A DNA stretch of 64,000 nucleotides from an uncultured Schlesneria sp. (lineage in GTDB: Bacteria > Planctomycetota > Planctomycetia > Planctomycetales > Planctomycetaceae): contig CAIOKO010000040.1 of NCBI GenBank assembly GCA_903858935.1, forward strand, positions 1-64,000, written 5' to 3'. The notes under the pieces are model-generated. The model was not told where the DNA came from, did no database searches, and saw nothing but the letters and a program-made list of their open reading frames with translations. The position numbers and the translations under genes were made by a program. This document shows positions 1 through 8,300 of the stretch, piece after piece. Position 1 is the stretch's first letter, and every line of letters starts with the position of its first letter.

Positions 1-117
1 CGCATCGTCGAAGCTCCGCTTCGCGAATCGCAAAACAGACTACGGCTCTCAAAGAGGGGGTCGGGCGCTATCCCTTCTTCGGACGAATCCACGAGAGCGT
101 GAGCATGGATCGCTGGA

Positions 118-208
118 GGGCGATGCTCCCGCAGTGAAAAATGGCGTCAAAGTTTGTTCGAGTTTGATCGACTTCGACCATTCCTCGTGTTTTATAGGGT
201 TTCGCCGC
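118..208. repeat. Direct repeat, copy 1 (91 bp)
   Basis: This 91 bp stretch recurs at 368-458 with 2 mismatches (89/91 identical by eye), exactly 250 bp downstream. Similarity continues beyond it with a roughly 10 bp indel, through runs of the words TTCGAG and GATCGACTTCGA, to about 275 (copy 1) and 514 (copy 2). Copy 2 holds the stop codon and last codons of the AAA ATPase gene, so copy 1 looks like a duplicate of a gene end. Confidence 0.85.
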
Positions 209-278
209 AATTTTCATCGATTTTCGTCCTGTTTGAGTTTGTTCGAGTTTGTCACGGTTCGATCGACTTCGACTCGAC

Positions 279-358
279 CGGGAGGGCGAGGCTACCGCCA
301 AACCGCGAAATAGGGACACGCATCGACTCAGCGGCTCGGCAGGAGCCTCGCCCTCCCG
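279..358. repeat. REP-like palindromic element, family 1, copy a
   Basis: An 80 bp element is bounded by perfect 14 bp inverted repeats (CGGGAGGGCGAGGC at 279-292 and its complement at 345-358). Its reverse complement shares the core words CTCCTGCCGAGCCGCT and AGTCGATGCGTGT with the element at 19184-19261. It sits between the two copies of the 91 bp direct repeat. It has no coding signal and is best read as a small non-autonomous or REP-like repeat. Confidence 0.8.
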
Positions 359-367
359 TCGTGATCC

Positions 368-458
368 GGGCGATGCTCCCGCAGCGAAAAATGGTGTCAA
401 AGTTTGTTCGAGTTTGATCGACTTCGACCATTCCTCGTGTTTTATAGGGTTTCGCCGC
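368..458. repeat. Direct repeat, copy 2 (91 bp), overlapping the 3' end of the AAA ATPase gene
   Basis: This is the partner of 118-208. The ATPase stop codon at 442-444 and its last codons lie inside the repeat, and the low-complexity TTCGAG/GATCGA words continue to about 514. The encoded tail (acidic, Asn/Glu/Asp-rich) therefore comes from repeat DNA rather than from a normal protein domain. Confidence 0.85.
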
Positions 459-1581
459 GATTTTCGTCCTGTTCGAGTTCGATCAAGTTCGTCACGGTTT
501 GATCGACTTCGATCGAGTTCGACGGAACGGCGATCGCCGTCCGACCGGGCAGTCGCCAGAACCAGCGACCTTCCGCAATGGTCTCCTTCCCCCTTCTGCA
601 CCCCAGCAGCAGATAGGCCTTGCGCAGCGTTCTGACAGTGATGGTGTTCGCACGTGCTTCCTCGCGAACAATCGTCGAAAGAACATATCCATCACTCAAT
701 CGAAGCTTCAGCCATTCAGCCGCACGCGATAATTCACTCAGCTCTTCTTCGTCGAGCGACGAAGATTTCGGCTCCGTTGCCATCGCGTGAAATTGTTCTG
801 CTGTCAGCGAAACCGGTTCGGGTTCCCAATCGATCCGATTATCCCGAATGGTAAAGCCAAACCCATCGGGGGTTTCACAAAGATTGGTGCTGACCGGTAA
901 CAACAGCCGTCGCTCAGGTTCATCGATATCACGAACAATCATCCAGACCGAACGAGCCGCTTCGGCCAGCGCGCGAGGAATCGGCAGCCACGAATTCCGT
1001 TTTCCAATTCCCGAATTCGATGGTTGCGCCAGGAACAGGATCGCCGCCCCTGAACGGGCCGCGAGATCTCGCAGTTTCGCAATCATCCCACGTAATTTGA
1101 TGTCACGTTGACCATCAGGAATATCCAGGAAGACGGAGGCAGGATCGATGATAATCAGCCGGACCGGTTGGCCCATGTCCCTGAGTCCGTCCAGGTAAGT
1201 CCCAAGCATGTAAACGTCACAATCCTCTCGGAAAGCCCATCGGGGAGCACAGAGTTCCTCCGCGTCCTCCTTATCCAGATCCTCACTTTCAACGCAGTGA
1301 ATCCATTTTTCGTCAGCACCTGCCGCGTCCAGCCGTGGGCGGACGATCCCCTCCAGATCGTCTTGACTAATAAACAGGATCACGGAGCCACGCTTGCCGG
1401 TGTCATCATCATGAGGACCACCCAACCCCTGCGTCATCCGAGCCGCGAGATCAAGCGCTAACAAACTTTTCCCCACGCCTTGTTCACCGATCAGCAGCGA
1501 TAACTGCCCTGCGGGAATCACCCCTTTCCAGACCCAACCCCTTGGCTTGGCTTTGATGTGAAACAAACACTTCAGATCCAT
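442..1581 (-). CDS. RecA/RepA-type AAA family ATPase
   Basis: Probable 379-residue P-loop ATPase of the AAA_25/RepA-like group, often found as replication helicase or primase-associated ATPase in mobile or phage-derived DNA. Walker A is GEQGVGKS at about residues 32-39, a SQDD motif follows near 72-75, and Walker B LIIIDP is near 142-147. A later FLAQPSNS segment fits the sensor region of RecA-fold ATPases. The start was moved from 1641 to the ATG at 1581, which has an AGGAG about 8 bases upstream and a promoter just beyond. After about residue 350 the protein changes to an acidic low-complexity tail encoded by repeat DNA, so the natural C-terminus may have been replaced. No primase or integrase lies beside it. 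The ATPase fold is clear; the replication role is inference. Confidence 0.75.
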   Translation of the reverse strand: MDLKCLFHIKAKPRGWVWKGVIPAGQLSLLIGEQGVGKSLLALDLAARMTQGLGGPHDDDTGKRGSVILFISQDDLEGIVRPRLDAAGADEKWIHCVESEDLDKEDAEELCAPRWAFREDCDVYMLGTYLDGLRDMGQPVRLIIIDPASVFLDIPDGQRDIKLRGMIAKLRDLAARSGAAILFLAQPSNSGIGKRNSWLPIPRALAEAARSVWMIVRDIDEPERRLLLPVSTNLCETPDGFGFTIRDNRIDWEPEPVSLTAEQFHAMATEPKSSSLDEEELSELSRAAEWLKLRLSDGYVLSTIVREEARANTITVRTLRKAYLLLGCRRGKETIAEGRWFWRLPGRTAIAVPSNSIEVDQTVTNLIELEQDENRGETL

Positions 1582-1647
1582 TCGAAAACTCCTGTCAAAA
1601 GCAGCACACAAACCAGCAATGCGGAACACAACTCCGCCCACGGCTCA

Positions 1648-1676
1648 ATTCTTTCATGCGTAATTCAATTTGTCAA
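1648..1676 (-). promoter_or_regulatory. Putative sigma-70 promoter of the AAA ATPase gene
   Basis: On the minus strand a perfect TTGACA (1671-1676) is followed after 17 bases by AAGAAT (4 of 6 matches to the -10 consensus). Transcription would start near 1641, about 60 bases upstream of the chosen ATG, which also argues against the longer ORF start at 1641. Confidence 0.5.
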
Positions 1677-2253
1677 CCACAAATTTCTAATAAATTTGTC
1701 GCATATTTGTTGTCGTTGAATCTTAATTAAGGGGAGTCAACACGTGCGTACGAATGTCTTTGCTGCAATGGGGTTTCGGGCGAATCGGTATTAAAAGCCA
1801 GATGATTCACTAGCCCAATGCGCAAGCAAGCTTCACGTCAGGACAAGGCGGTGGCTGACCAGATGATTGGCAAGACTGATTATGTTGCGGTTGAAATTGT
1901 GTTCCGCTTCAGTTTCTGTTCGGCCCCTCGCCTGCGCGTCGGGCGATCATTCCACGATGTTTTGGACAATGTCGGTTTAACGCTTGATTGAGGATGATTC
2001 TGTGTCGAGTTGCTTAAAATATTAAATGTTCCAAAGGACGATCATGCGGTGACAGACCCCGTTGTTATCTCGACCTGTCACCGCTTTGTTGTCCAAGCAG
2101 TCGCTTGGGATTGAGTATCAATCCGATGGCCCGAATGTTCCCCTCTCAACCTTGAAACCATTGCTTGACTCGCTTGGGAAACGGTCTTCCCTCACATAAG
2201 ATGCGTTACGCGGCTTGGAGGCTGTTGAATCACATCTTTTTAAAGGGATGCCG
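1677..2253. other. Gene-free stretch with one inverted repeat
   Basis: About 580 bases lie between divergently oriented genes. The part next to the ATPase promoter is AT-rich. The only structure seen is a 10 bp inverted repeat at 2046-2084, listed separately. No ORF with a credible product and no tRNA-like fold were found. Confidence 0.6.
2046..2084. repeat. Inverted repeat GCGGTGACAG / CTGTCACCGC
   Basis: Perfect 10 bp arms (2046-2055 and 2075-2084) flank a 19 base loop and are followed by TTTGTTG on the + strand. It lies about 170 bases upstream of the saccharopine-dehydrogenase-like gene. It could be an operator, a weak terminator or another small repeat; the sequence does not decide. Confidence 0.5.
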
Positions 2254-3357
2254 ATGACGAACGTGTTGCTTTTAGGAGCGGGGACGATCGGACGGATGAT
2301 CGCGACCCTGTTGCTTCAGTCGGGCGATTATGTCGTTCGAGTCGCTGATTCTGATGCCGAAGCCTTAAGGCGACTGCACTCTCGATTTGGGGTCGAGACG
2401 GTTGTTCTGGATGCCGCCGATGAAGCTCAATTGATGTCGGCGATGACCGGCGTCCAGGCGGTCATTTCGGCACTGACCTTCAGCCTGAATCCGACTGTCG
2501 CTAAAGTCGCCCTGGCTGCCGGGATCAGTTATTTCGATCTGACGGAAGATGTCGCTACGACCGCTGCTGTTCGGGAATTGGCGGCGAGTGCCAAAGTCGG
2601 TCAAATTTTCATGCCGCAATGCGGACTGGCACCCGGATTCGTTGGGATTGCGGCCAATCATCTGGCAAAGAAATTTGAAACCCTCGATTCGCTGTTATTG
2701 CGGGTTGGTGCGTTGCCCGAGTTTCCGACGAATTCATTGAAGTATAACCTCACCTGGTCGACCGATGGCCTGATCAATGAATACTGCAATCCGTGCGACG
2801 TGATTCATCAGGGAAAGAGGCAAGACTGCTGGCCACTGGAAGGGTTGGAACACCTCTCGATTGATGGTGTCGAATACGAAGCATTTTCGACTTCGGGAGG
2901 ATTGGGAACGCTTTGTGAAACGTATGAAGGCCATCTGCGCGAGATGAATTACAAGACCGTCCGTTATATCGGTCACCGGGACCGGATGTTGTTTTTGCTT
3001 GACGAGCTTCGACTACGGGAACGACGCGAGCTGTTGAAAGAGATTCTCGAAAACGCCTTGCCACGAACACTGCAGGACGTCGTCGTTGTCTTTTGTACGG
3101 CGACCGGACAGCGAGACGGTCAGATGGTTCAGTTGTGGGATGCCCGCAAGGTTTATCACCAGACTCATGGCGACGAAGTCTGGAGCGCTATTCAGATCAC
3201 AACAGCCGCATCGATTTGTGCAGTACTCGATCTTCACATCAACGGACAACTGCCGAATACCGGTTTTGTCCGACAGGAACAGGTGGATTTCGAACTGTTC
3301 CTCGCCAACCGGTTTGGAAAACATTACGTTTCGTCGGGTGTGAAATTTCACATCTAG
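2254..3357 (+). CDS. Saccharopine dehydrogenase-like NAD(P)-binding oxidoreductase
   Basis: Cytoplasmic enzyme of about 367 residues in the saccharopine dehydrogenase/Lys9-like family. An N-terminal Rossmann fold carries GAGTIG at about residues 8-13, followed by the family pattern in which a second strand ends in a conserved Asp (RVADSD) and a VISAL segment closes the nucleotide site. The middle and C-terminal parts match the family's substrate-binding domain (a QCGLAPGF stretch near residue 125). Relatives act in lysine/2-aminoadipate, carboxynorspermidine or unknown amino-acid dehydrogenase reactions; the substrate cannot be assigned here. The ORF track starts at a TTG at 2215. The ATG at 2254 is preferred because AAAGGG lies about 7 bases upstream; the ATG at 2248 is too close to that site. 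The DUF1080 gene follows after 59 bases. Confidence 0.75.
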   Translation: MTNVLLLGAGTIGRMIATLLLQSGDYVVRVADSDAEALRRLHSRFGVETVVLDAADEAQLMSAMTGVQAVISALTFSLNPTVAKVALAAGISYFDLTEDVATTAAVRELAASAKVGQIFMPQCGLAPGFVGIAANHLAKKFETLDSLLLRVGALPEFPTNSLKYNLTWSTDGLINEYCNPCDVIHQGKRQDCWPLEGLEHLSIDGVEYEAFSTSGGLGTLCETYEGHLREMNYKTVRYIGHRDRMLFLLDELRLRERRELLKEILENALPRTLQDVVVVFCTATGQRDGQMVQLWDARKVYHQTHGDEVWSAIQITTAASICAVLDLHINGQLPNTGFVRQEQVDFELFLANRFGKHYVSSGVKFHI

Positions 3358-3416
3358 ATCCACGGAATTTTTTAGAGACTTTTAGCTTCAAATCCCATTA
3401 AGCGAGGCAACGATTC

Positions 3417-4157
3417 ATGCTGCGACAAAATGACTACCGGAGCGTATCCACGCTTCCTCGAATCGCTTTACTGGCACTGGTTTTTGTCACCTCTGCTGTT
3501 GGTTTTTTACCGATCTCGGCCGATGAAAAGCCTGCTGCCAACGAGCCTGCCTGGAAGGCTTTGTTTGATGGAAAGACATTAAAGAACTGGAAATCCTCCA
3601 ATTTCGGTGGGGAAGGGAAAGTGAGTGTCGAAGAGGGAATGATCGTCCTGAATCAGGGATCCGATATGACGGGGATCACCTGGACCGGTGAAGCATTGCC
3701 AAAAATGAATTACGAAGTCTCTGTCATGGCACAACGGATCGAAGGAAACGACTTCTTCTGCGGTATGACGTTTGAAATTAATGACGACCCATGCAGTTTG
3801 ATTATTGGCGGATGGGGTGGTGGCATCGTGGGAATTTCGAGCCTTGATGGACTCGATGCGGCCAACAATGAAACAGCACGATATGAGAGTTTTGAACCCG
3901 GCCAATGGTACAAGATTCGGTTAAGAGTTACGGAGGCCGGGCTGATGGCGTGGATTGGAGACAAACAAGTGGTCGGTGTCGCCACGAAGGGGAAGAAGAT
4001 CTCGATTCGAGCCGAAGTTGAAGCGTCACGTCCCTTCGGGATTTCAACCTATGCCACAATGGCCGGCCTGAAAGAAATCAAGATTCGCAAACTGACCGCT
4101 GAAGAAGCCAAAGCCCCACTGACGCCGGCGGACGACAATAAGAAGAAGAACAAGTAA
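3417..4157 (+). CDS. Secreted DUF1080 (3-keto-disaccharide hydrolase-like) protein
   Basis: Exported protein of 246 residues. A hydrophobic signal segment (about residues 15-37, ending PISA-DE) is followed by a single DUF1080 domain starting with the family hallmark WKALFDGKTLKNW near residue 45. The domain is a concanavalin-like beta sandwich; some members hydrolyse 3-keto-glycosides, and the family is strongly expanded in planctomycetes. The C-terminus is a Lys/Asp-rich tail. The start has GCGAGG upstream. It may be co-transcribed with the upstream oxidoreductase, but no functional link is evident. Family assignment is firm; substrate unknown. Confidence 0.85.
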   Translation: MLRQNDYRSVSTLPRIALLALVFVTSAVGFLPISADEKPAANEPAWKALFDGKTLKNWKSSNFGGEGKVSVEEGMIVLNQGSDMTGITWTGEALPKMNYEVSVMAQRIEGNDFFCGMTFEINDDPCSLIIGGWGGGIVGISSLDGLDAANNETARYESFEPGQWYKIRLRVTEAGLMAWIGDKQVVGVATKGKKISIRAEVEASRPFGISTYATMAGLKEIKIRKLTAEEAKAPLTPADDNKKKNK

Positions 4158-4281
4158 GTACTGTATTTTTCAAACGTTCATCACAGGTGGCCCCATAAGT
4201 CAGCGCCTTGATGGATTCTTCATCGGCGATCTGTGCCATCGCAAATTGCGTCTCCCTTCCTATGGCGGAGCCATTACAGCC

Positions 4282-4477
4282 ATTAGCCGGAGCTGAGCGT
4301 AGCGACGCCACCGGAATGGCGTGCGCCGAAATTCTTCGAATCCTGAAAGGATTCCAGATTCATCTTTGTTGCGGCGGTGTATCGGCATCGTTGAAACGGA
4401 CGAGACGATTCCGCTGGGATCGACGAGCGTGTCAATCTCACCACCGGTGGCGTTGCAACGCTCAGCCACTGGCTAAT
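4282..4477. repeat. Inverted-repeat element (about 196 bp)
   Basis: Imperfect terminal inverted repeats of about 33 bp bound this segment: the left arm (4282-4314) runs ATTAGCCGGAGCTGAGCG onward to CCACCGG, and the complement of the right arm (4444-4477) runs ATTAGCCAGTGGCTGAGCG onward to CCACCGG. The ~130 bp interior has no long ORF of recognisable family. It looks like a MITE or a palindromic dispersed element. Confidence 0.65.
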
Positions 4478-4609
4478 TGCTGATGTCCTTCCAGGACGAC
4501 AATCAAGACTCAAATGCCCGATTTTCCTCGCAACAAAATCAAGGCACGTCCCATCAGTCCTATGGGTCCCATCAAGTCCCATTCCAATTCTGCAATCAAT
4601 TGCCACTCA

Positions 4610-4652
4610 CCAAAAAATGCAGGCCTGGTCCCCTTGCGAGGACCAGGCCTGC
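4610..4652 (-). terminator. Intrinsic terminator (minus strand)
   Basis: A perfect 13 bp stem (4619-4631 with 4640-4652, loop CCTTGCGA on the + strand) is followed on the minus strand by ATTTTTTGG. There is no U-tract on the + side. No protein gene ends nearby on the minus strand, which is why a structured RNA upstream of it is proposed. Confidence 0.65.
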
Positions 4653-4876
4653 CGCTAAGCGTCATCGTCGGGATCGAAAGGGATCCACGGGACGAGACAG
4701 TGGCCGTCTGTAGACAGCCCGTCGACTGCTGTCAGACGTTGCCACCTCGCTGGCGTTTACTGTCGGAATCCACTAGACCACCTCCCTTTCTTGAATTGAG
4801 CCACCCGCTTCGACTGGTCAGCCAGCACCAGCCACCTCACGGCTTGCAGGGTCCCGTCGCGTACGTTTCCGCGACC
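4610..4876 (-). ncRNA. Candidate structured non-coding RNA (or folded dispersed repeat)
   Basis: Read on the minus strand, the region can form a nested three-way junction: GAAAGGGA (4790-4783) pairs with TCCCTTTC (4683-4676), GACAGT (4764-4759) pairs with ACTGTC (4701-4696), and inside are hairpins at 4754-4741 and 4738-4705. It ends in a perfect 13 bp GC-rich hairpin (4652-4619) followed by ATTTTTTGG, a typical intrinsic terminator. Further small hairpins lie at about 4850-4876 and 4814-4831, so the 5' end is uncertain. No match to tmRNA, RNase P RNA, SRP RNA or 6S RNA signatures was recognised. A dispersed repeat with the same fold is the main alternative. Confidence 0.35.
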
Positions 4877-5138
4877 CACAACATGATCATTTCCAAGATT
4901 TCGACGTTCTGCAAGAGCGAAATGCCATCGAATCGGCTTTTTTCGATAAGTTGTGATTCGGCAATTTTTTCACCTGATCACAAAGCATTCAGTTTTGTTT
5001 CGGAAACCGAAGGTTTGAACCAGGCAGCCGCAACGAGTTAAGGAATTCATAATTTTTTCGCAAGAAAATAACTCACTGTTCGACATCAACTTAGGCGAGT
5101 TTGGCGTGCTGAATAATTGACTTCGGGAAAGCGTGCTG

Positions 5139-5167
5139 TTGACTTTCCGAGTCATGATTTTTATTGT
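5139..5167 (+). promoter_or_regulatory. Putative sigma-70 promoter upstream of the ribonucleotide reductase
   Basis: TTGACT (5139-5144; 5 of 6) is followed by a 17 base spacer and TATTGT (5162-5167; 4 of 6). It lies about 170 bases upstream of the start codon. A second TTGACA at 5241 has only a poor -10 partner. No clear NrdR box or cobalamin riboswitch was seen in the leader. Confidence 0.4.
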
Positions 5168-5339
5168 GGCACCGTGGCGGCCGTCACCACATGTAGCGTC
5201 AATTTCACCTCATAACCGCTACCTATTGTGTCGATAGATGTTGACAGCAAGCCCCCTTGTCTCGTAGATCTGATGTTTATTTACGCCTTCTGCCAGGCTG
5301 TGGCAGTCTTTATGACCCCAGGATAAGCGAGGAGTGTGC

Positions 5340-8300
5340 ATGATGCACCAGTCCAATGGAATGACGTCTTCCGGTTCCACCGTGGCTTCAACGACGGCTC
5401 CGAACAACTCAGGTCATCCTGGGCGTTCGTTGCCTGAGATTCGCCCGATGTCCGTAGCTCCAAAATTTTGCCCGGCGGATACCGATCCGTTCACCACGGT
5501 CGATTGGGACTACCGTACGGCGGCAATTAAGGATGAGAACGGCAAGGTTCTTTTCGAACAGACCAATTGCGAAATCCCCTCTGCATGGACCCCCCTGGCG
5601 ACGAACGTCGTCGTCTCAAAATATTTCTATGGTGAGCATGGGACACCCGAGCGTGAAACGAGCGTAAAACAGGTTATTCACCGCGTTGCTCGTACGATTG
5701 CCGACTGGGGTATCGAGGGTGGTTATTTCGCCAGTCGTGAAGATGGCGAAAACTTCTATCGCGAACTCGCCTGGATGTGTCTGCATCAGTACGGTTCGTT
5801 CAACTCCCCAGTCTGGTTCAATGTCGGGCTATACCACCAGTACGGCGTGAAGGGGGCCAAGGGGAATTATCACTTTAACCCGGCAACGCAAGTCGTTGAG
5901 CGACCAGCGACTTCGTACGAACTTCCCCAGGCATCCGCCTGTTTCATTCAGGCCGTCGATGACAATATGGAAGACATCATGCGGCTCGCAACCAGCGAAG
6001 CCATGCTGTTCAAGTTTGGATCGGGAACGGGAACCGATCTGTCGACGATTCGCGGTTCGAAAGAAAAGCTGTCAGGTGGTGGAACACCGTCTGGTCCCCT
6101 TTCGTTTATGCGAGTTTACGATCAAATTGCAGCCGTCGTGAAATCGGGTGGAAAGACCCGTCGCGCAGCGAAAATGCAATCACTCAAGGATTGGCACCCT
6201 GATATCCTTGAATTCATTCAATGCAAGAAGAAAGAAGAGAAAAAGGCTCGTGTTCTGATCGATAGCGGCGAATACGACGCGAACTTTAACGGCGAAGCTT
6301 ATTCGTCGATCATGTTCCAGAACGCCAATCTTTCCGTCCGATTGAGCGACGAGTTCATGCGGGCCGTTGAAGAAAACAAGAAGTGGAAGACCCGCTGGGT
6401 GACCGATCCCAGTAAGAATGGGCCCGAGTACGATTCCAAATTCATTCTTCGACAGATGGCTGAAGGAGCCTGGTCGTGTGGCGACCCGGGTGTTCAGTAC
6501 GATACGACCATCAACAAGTGGCACACCTGCCCTAATTCAGGTCGCATCAATGCTTCTAATCCCTGTTCGGAATATATGTTCCTCGACGATACCGCCTGCA
6601 ATCTGTCCAGCCTGAACCTTCGCAAGTTTCAGCAACCGGACGGCGGTTTTGACGTAGAACGGTTCCGTGCCGCAGCATCGATCTTCATCACGGCCCAGGA
6701 AATTCTGGTTGATAACGCCAGCTATCCAACCCCGACGATTGCCAAGAATAGCCACCTGTATCGGCCGCTTGGATTGGGTTATGCCAATCTCGGCAGCTTG
6801 CTGATGTCGATGGGGATTCCTTATGACAGTGACGCTGGACGTGGAATCGCAGGCTCGCTCACAGCACTTCTGACCGGCCAGGCCTATCTGACCTCCAGCC
6901 GAATTGCCGGATACCTTGGCCCCTTCGCCGGGTACAAAGACAATGCCGAGCCAATGCTCAGAGTCATGCGAATGCACCGCGACGCCGTCGATCGGATTGA
7001 TTCGACATGTCCTGAATACTTGCGAAACGCTGCAGGCAAAGTCTGGGATGAGTGCGTTGATTCGGGTCGTCAATTCGGATACCGAAACGCTCAAGCGACG
7101 GTGCTGGCTCCGACTGGAACAATCGCATTCATGATGGACTGCGATACGACGGGAATCGAGCCTGATATCGCGCTGGTGAAGTACAAACAGCTGGCAGGTG
7201 GGGGAATGATGAAGATCGTCAACCGGACGGTCCCACTCGCCCTGCGTACCTTGGGCTACGACGCGCCGGAAATCGAACGAATCGTCAAGCATATTGAAGA
7301 GACCGAGACGATTGAAGGTGCGGCTGATTTGAAGCCCGAACATGTTGCCGTTTTTGACTGTGCCTTCAAGGCCAATAACGGAACACGGACGATCCACTGG
7401 AAAGCCCACGTGAAAATGATGGCTGCAGCCCAGCCGTTCCTTTCGGGTGCGATCTCAAAAACGGTCAACATGCCATCCGACAGCACGGTTGACGATATTG
7501 AAAAGGCTTACTTCGAAGGCTGGCGACTTGGACTGAAGGCCCTTGCGATTTATCGCGACGGTTCAAAGCAAAGCCAGCCATTGTCAACGACCAAAGAAGG
7601 GGATCGTAAGAAGGGTGGTGCAGCCGGCGATCGACCAGCTCGACGTCGACTTCCCGCAACCCGCAATTCGTTGACACATAAGTTCTCGGTGGGTGGCCAC
7701 GAAGGCTATATCACTGTCGGCTTATTCGAGGATGGGACTCCTGGCGAGCTGTTCATCAGCATGGCCAAAGAAGGAAGCACCATCGGCGGCCTGATGGATG
7801 TCATCGGAACCGAAACTTCGATGGGCCTTCAATATGGTGTTCCCCTGGAAGTTCTGGTTGAAAAGTTCTCACATTCGCGGTTTGAGCCGAGTGGTTGGAC
7901 ACCGAATCCAGACATTCCGAATGCCAAAAGTATTGTCGACTATATCTTCCGATGGCTTGGTATTCAGTTCTTGCCAGGTTTTCGCGAAGCAAACACACCA
8001 AAACGACCTGAAGCGAATGTTTTTGGTGACAGCGAGGACGTCGCGGAAAGCCATCGATCGGCCGAAGTCGCTTCGACGAAGGCAATGCCTGCGACTTCGG
8101 CCTCAGCGACGAATGGTCACTCCAATGGCAGCCATGCGACCAATGGCCACAACGGAAATGGTCATGCGACAAATGGTCATGCGACCAACGGCCATGCAAC
8201 AAACGGTCACACGACTAATGGACATGGGGCGAACGGACATGCCAATGGTAAGGTGCCAGTCGCGGTGATGCAGCGAATGACACCTTCGCTGAAGACACTG

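Larger units (their letters stand above)
4158..5138. other. Gene-free gap rich in secondary structure
   Basis: No credible protein gene is seen in this ~980 base gap; the ORFs in the track (such as 4514-5041) have no family resemblance and cross the repeats. It contains an inverted-repeat element (4282-4477), short CCTATGGGTCCC-type words around 4547-4583, and a strongly folding region with a minus-strand terminator (4610-4876). A promoter for the reductase gene starts just after it. Confidence 0.6.

Noticed and set aside
68-601. 177 aa minus-strand ORF
   Set aside because: It reads straight through the direct repeats and the REP-like palindrome and overlaps the end of the AAA ATPase gene; composition is repeat-derived Arg/Ser/Thr-rich.
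4514-5041. 175 aa + strand ORF in the 4.2-5.3 kb gap
   Set aside because: No start context or family resemblance, and it crosses the hairpins of the candidate ncRNA and its terminator.
5139-5339. Cobalamin riboswitch before the class II reductase
   Set aside because: No B12-box or the conserved core elements were found; only a small hairpin near the ribosome-binding site.
8107-8250. Possible CRISPR-like array (regular 15 base repeats)
   Set aside because: Units are in frame, contiguous and code for NGH repeats within the ribonucleotide reductase; there are no unique spacers.
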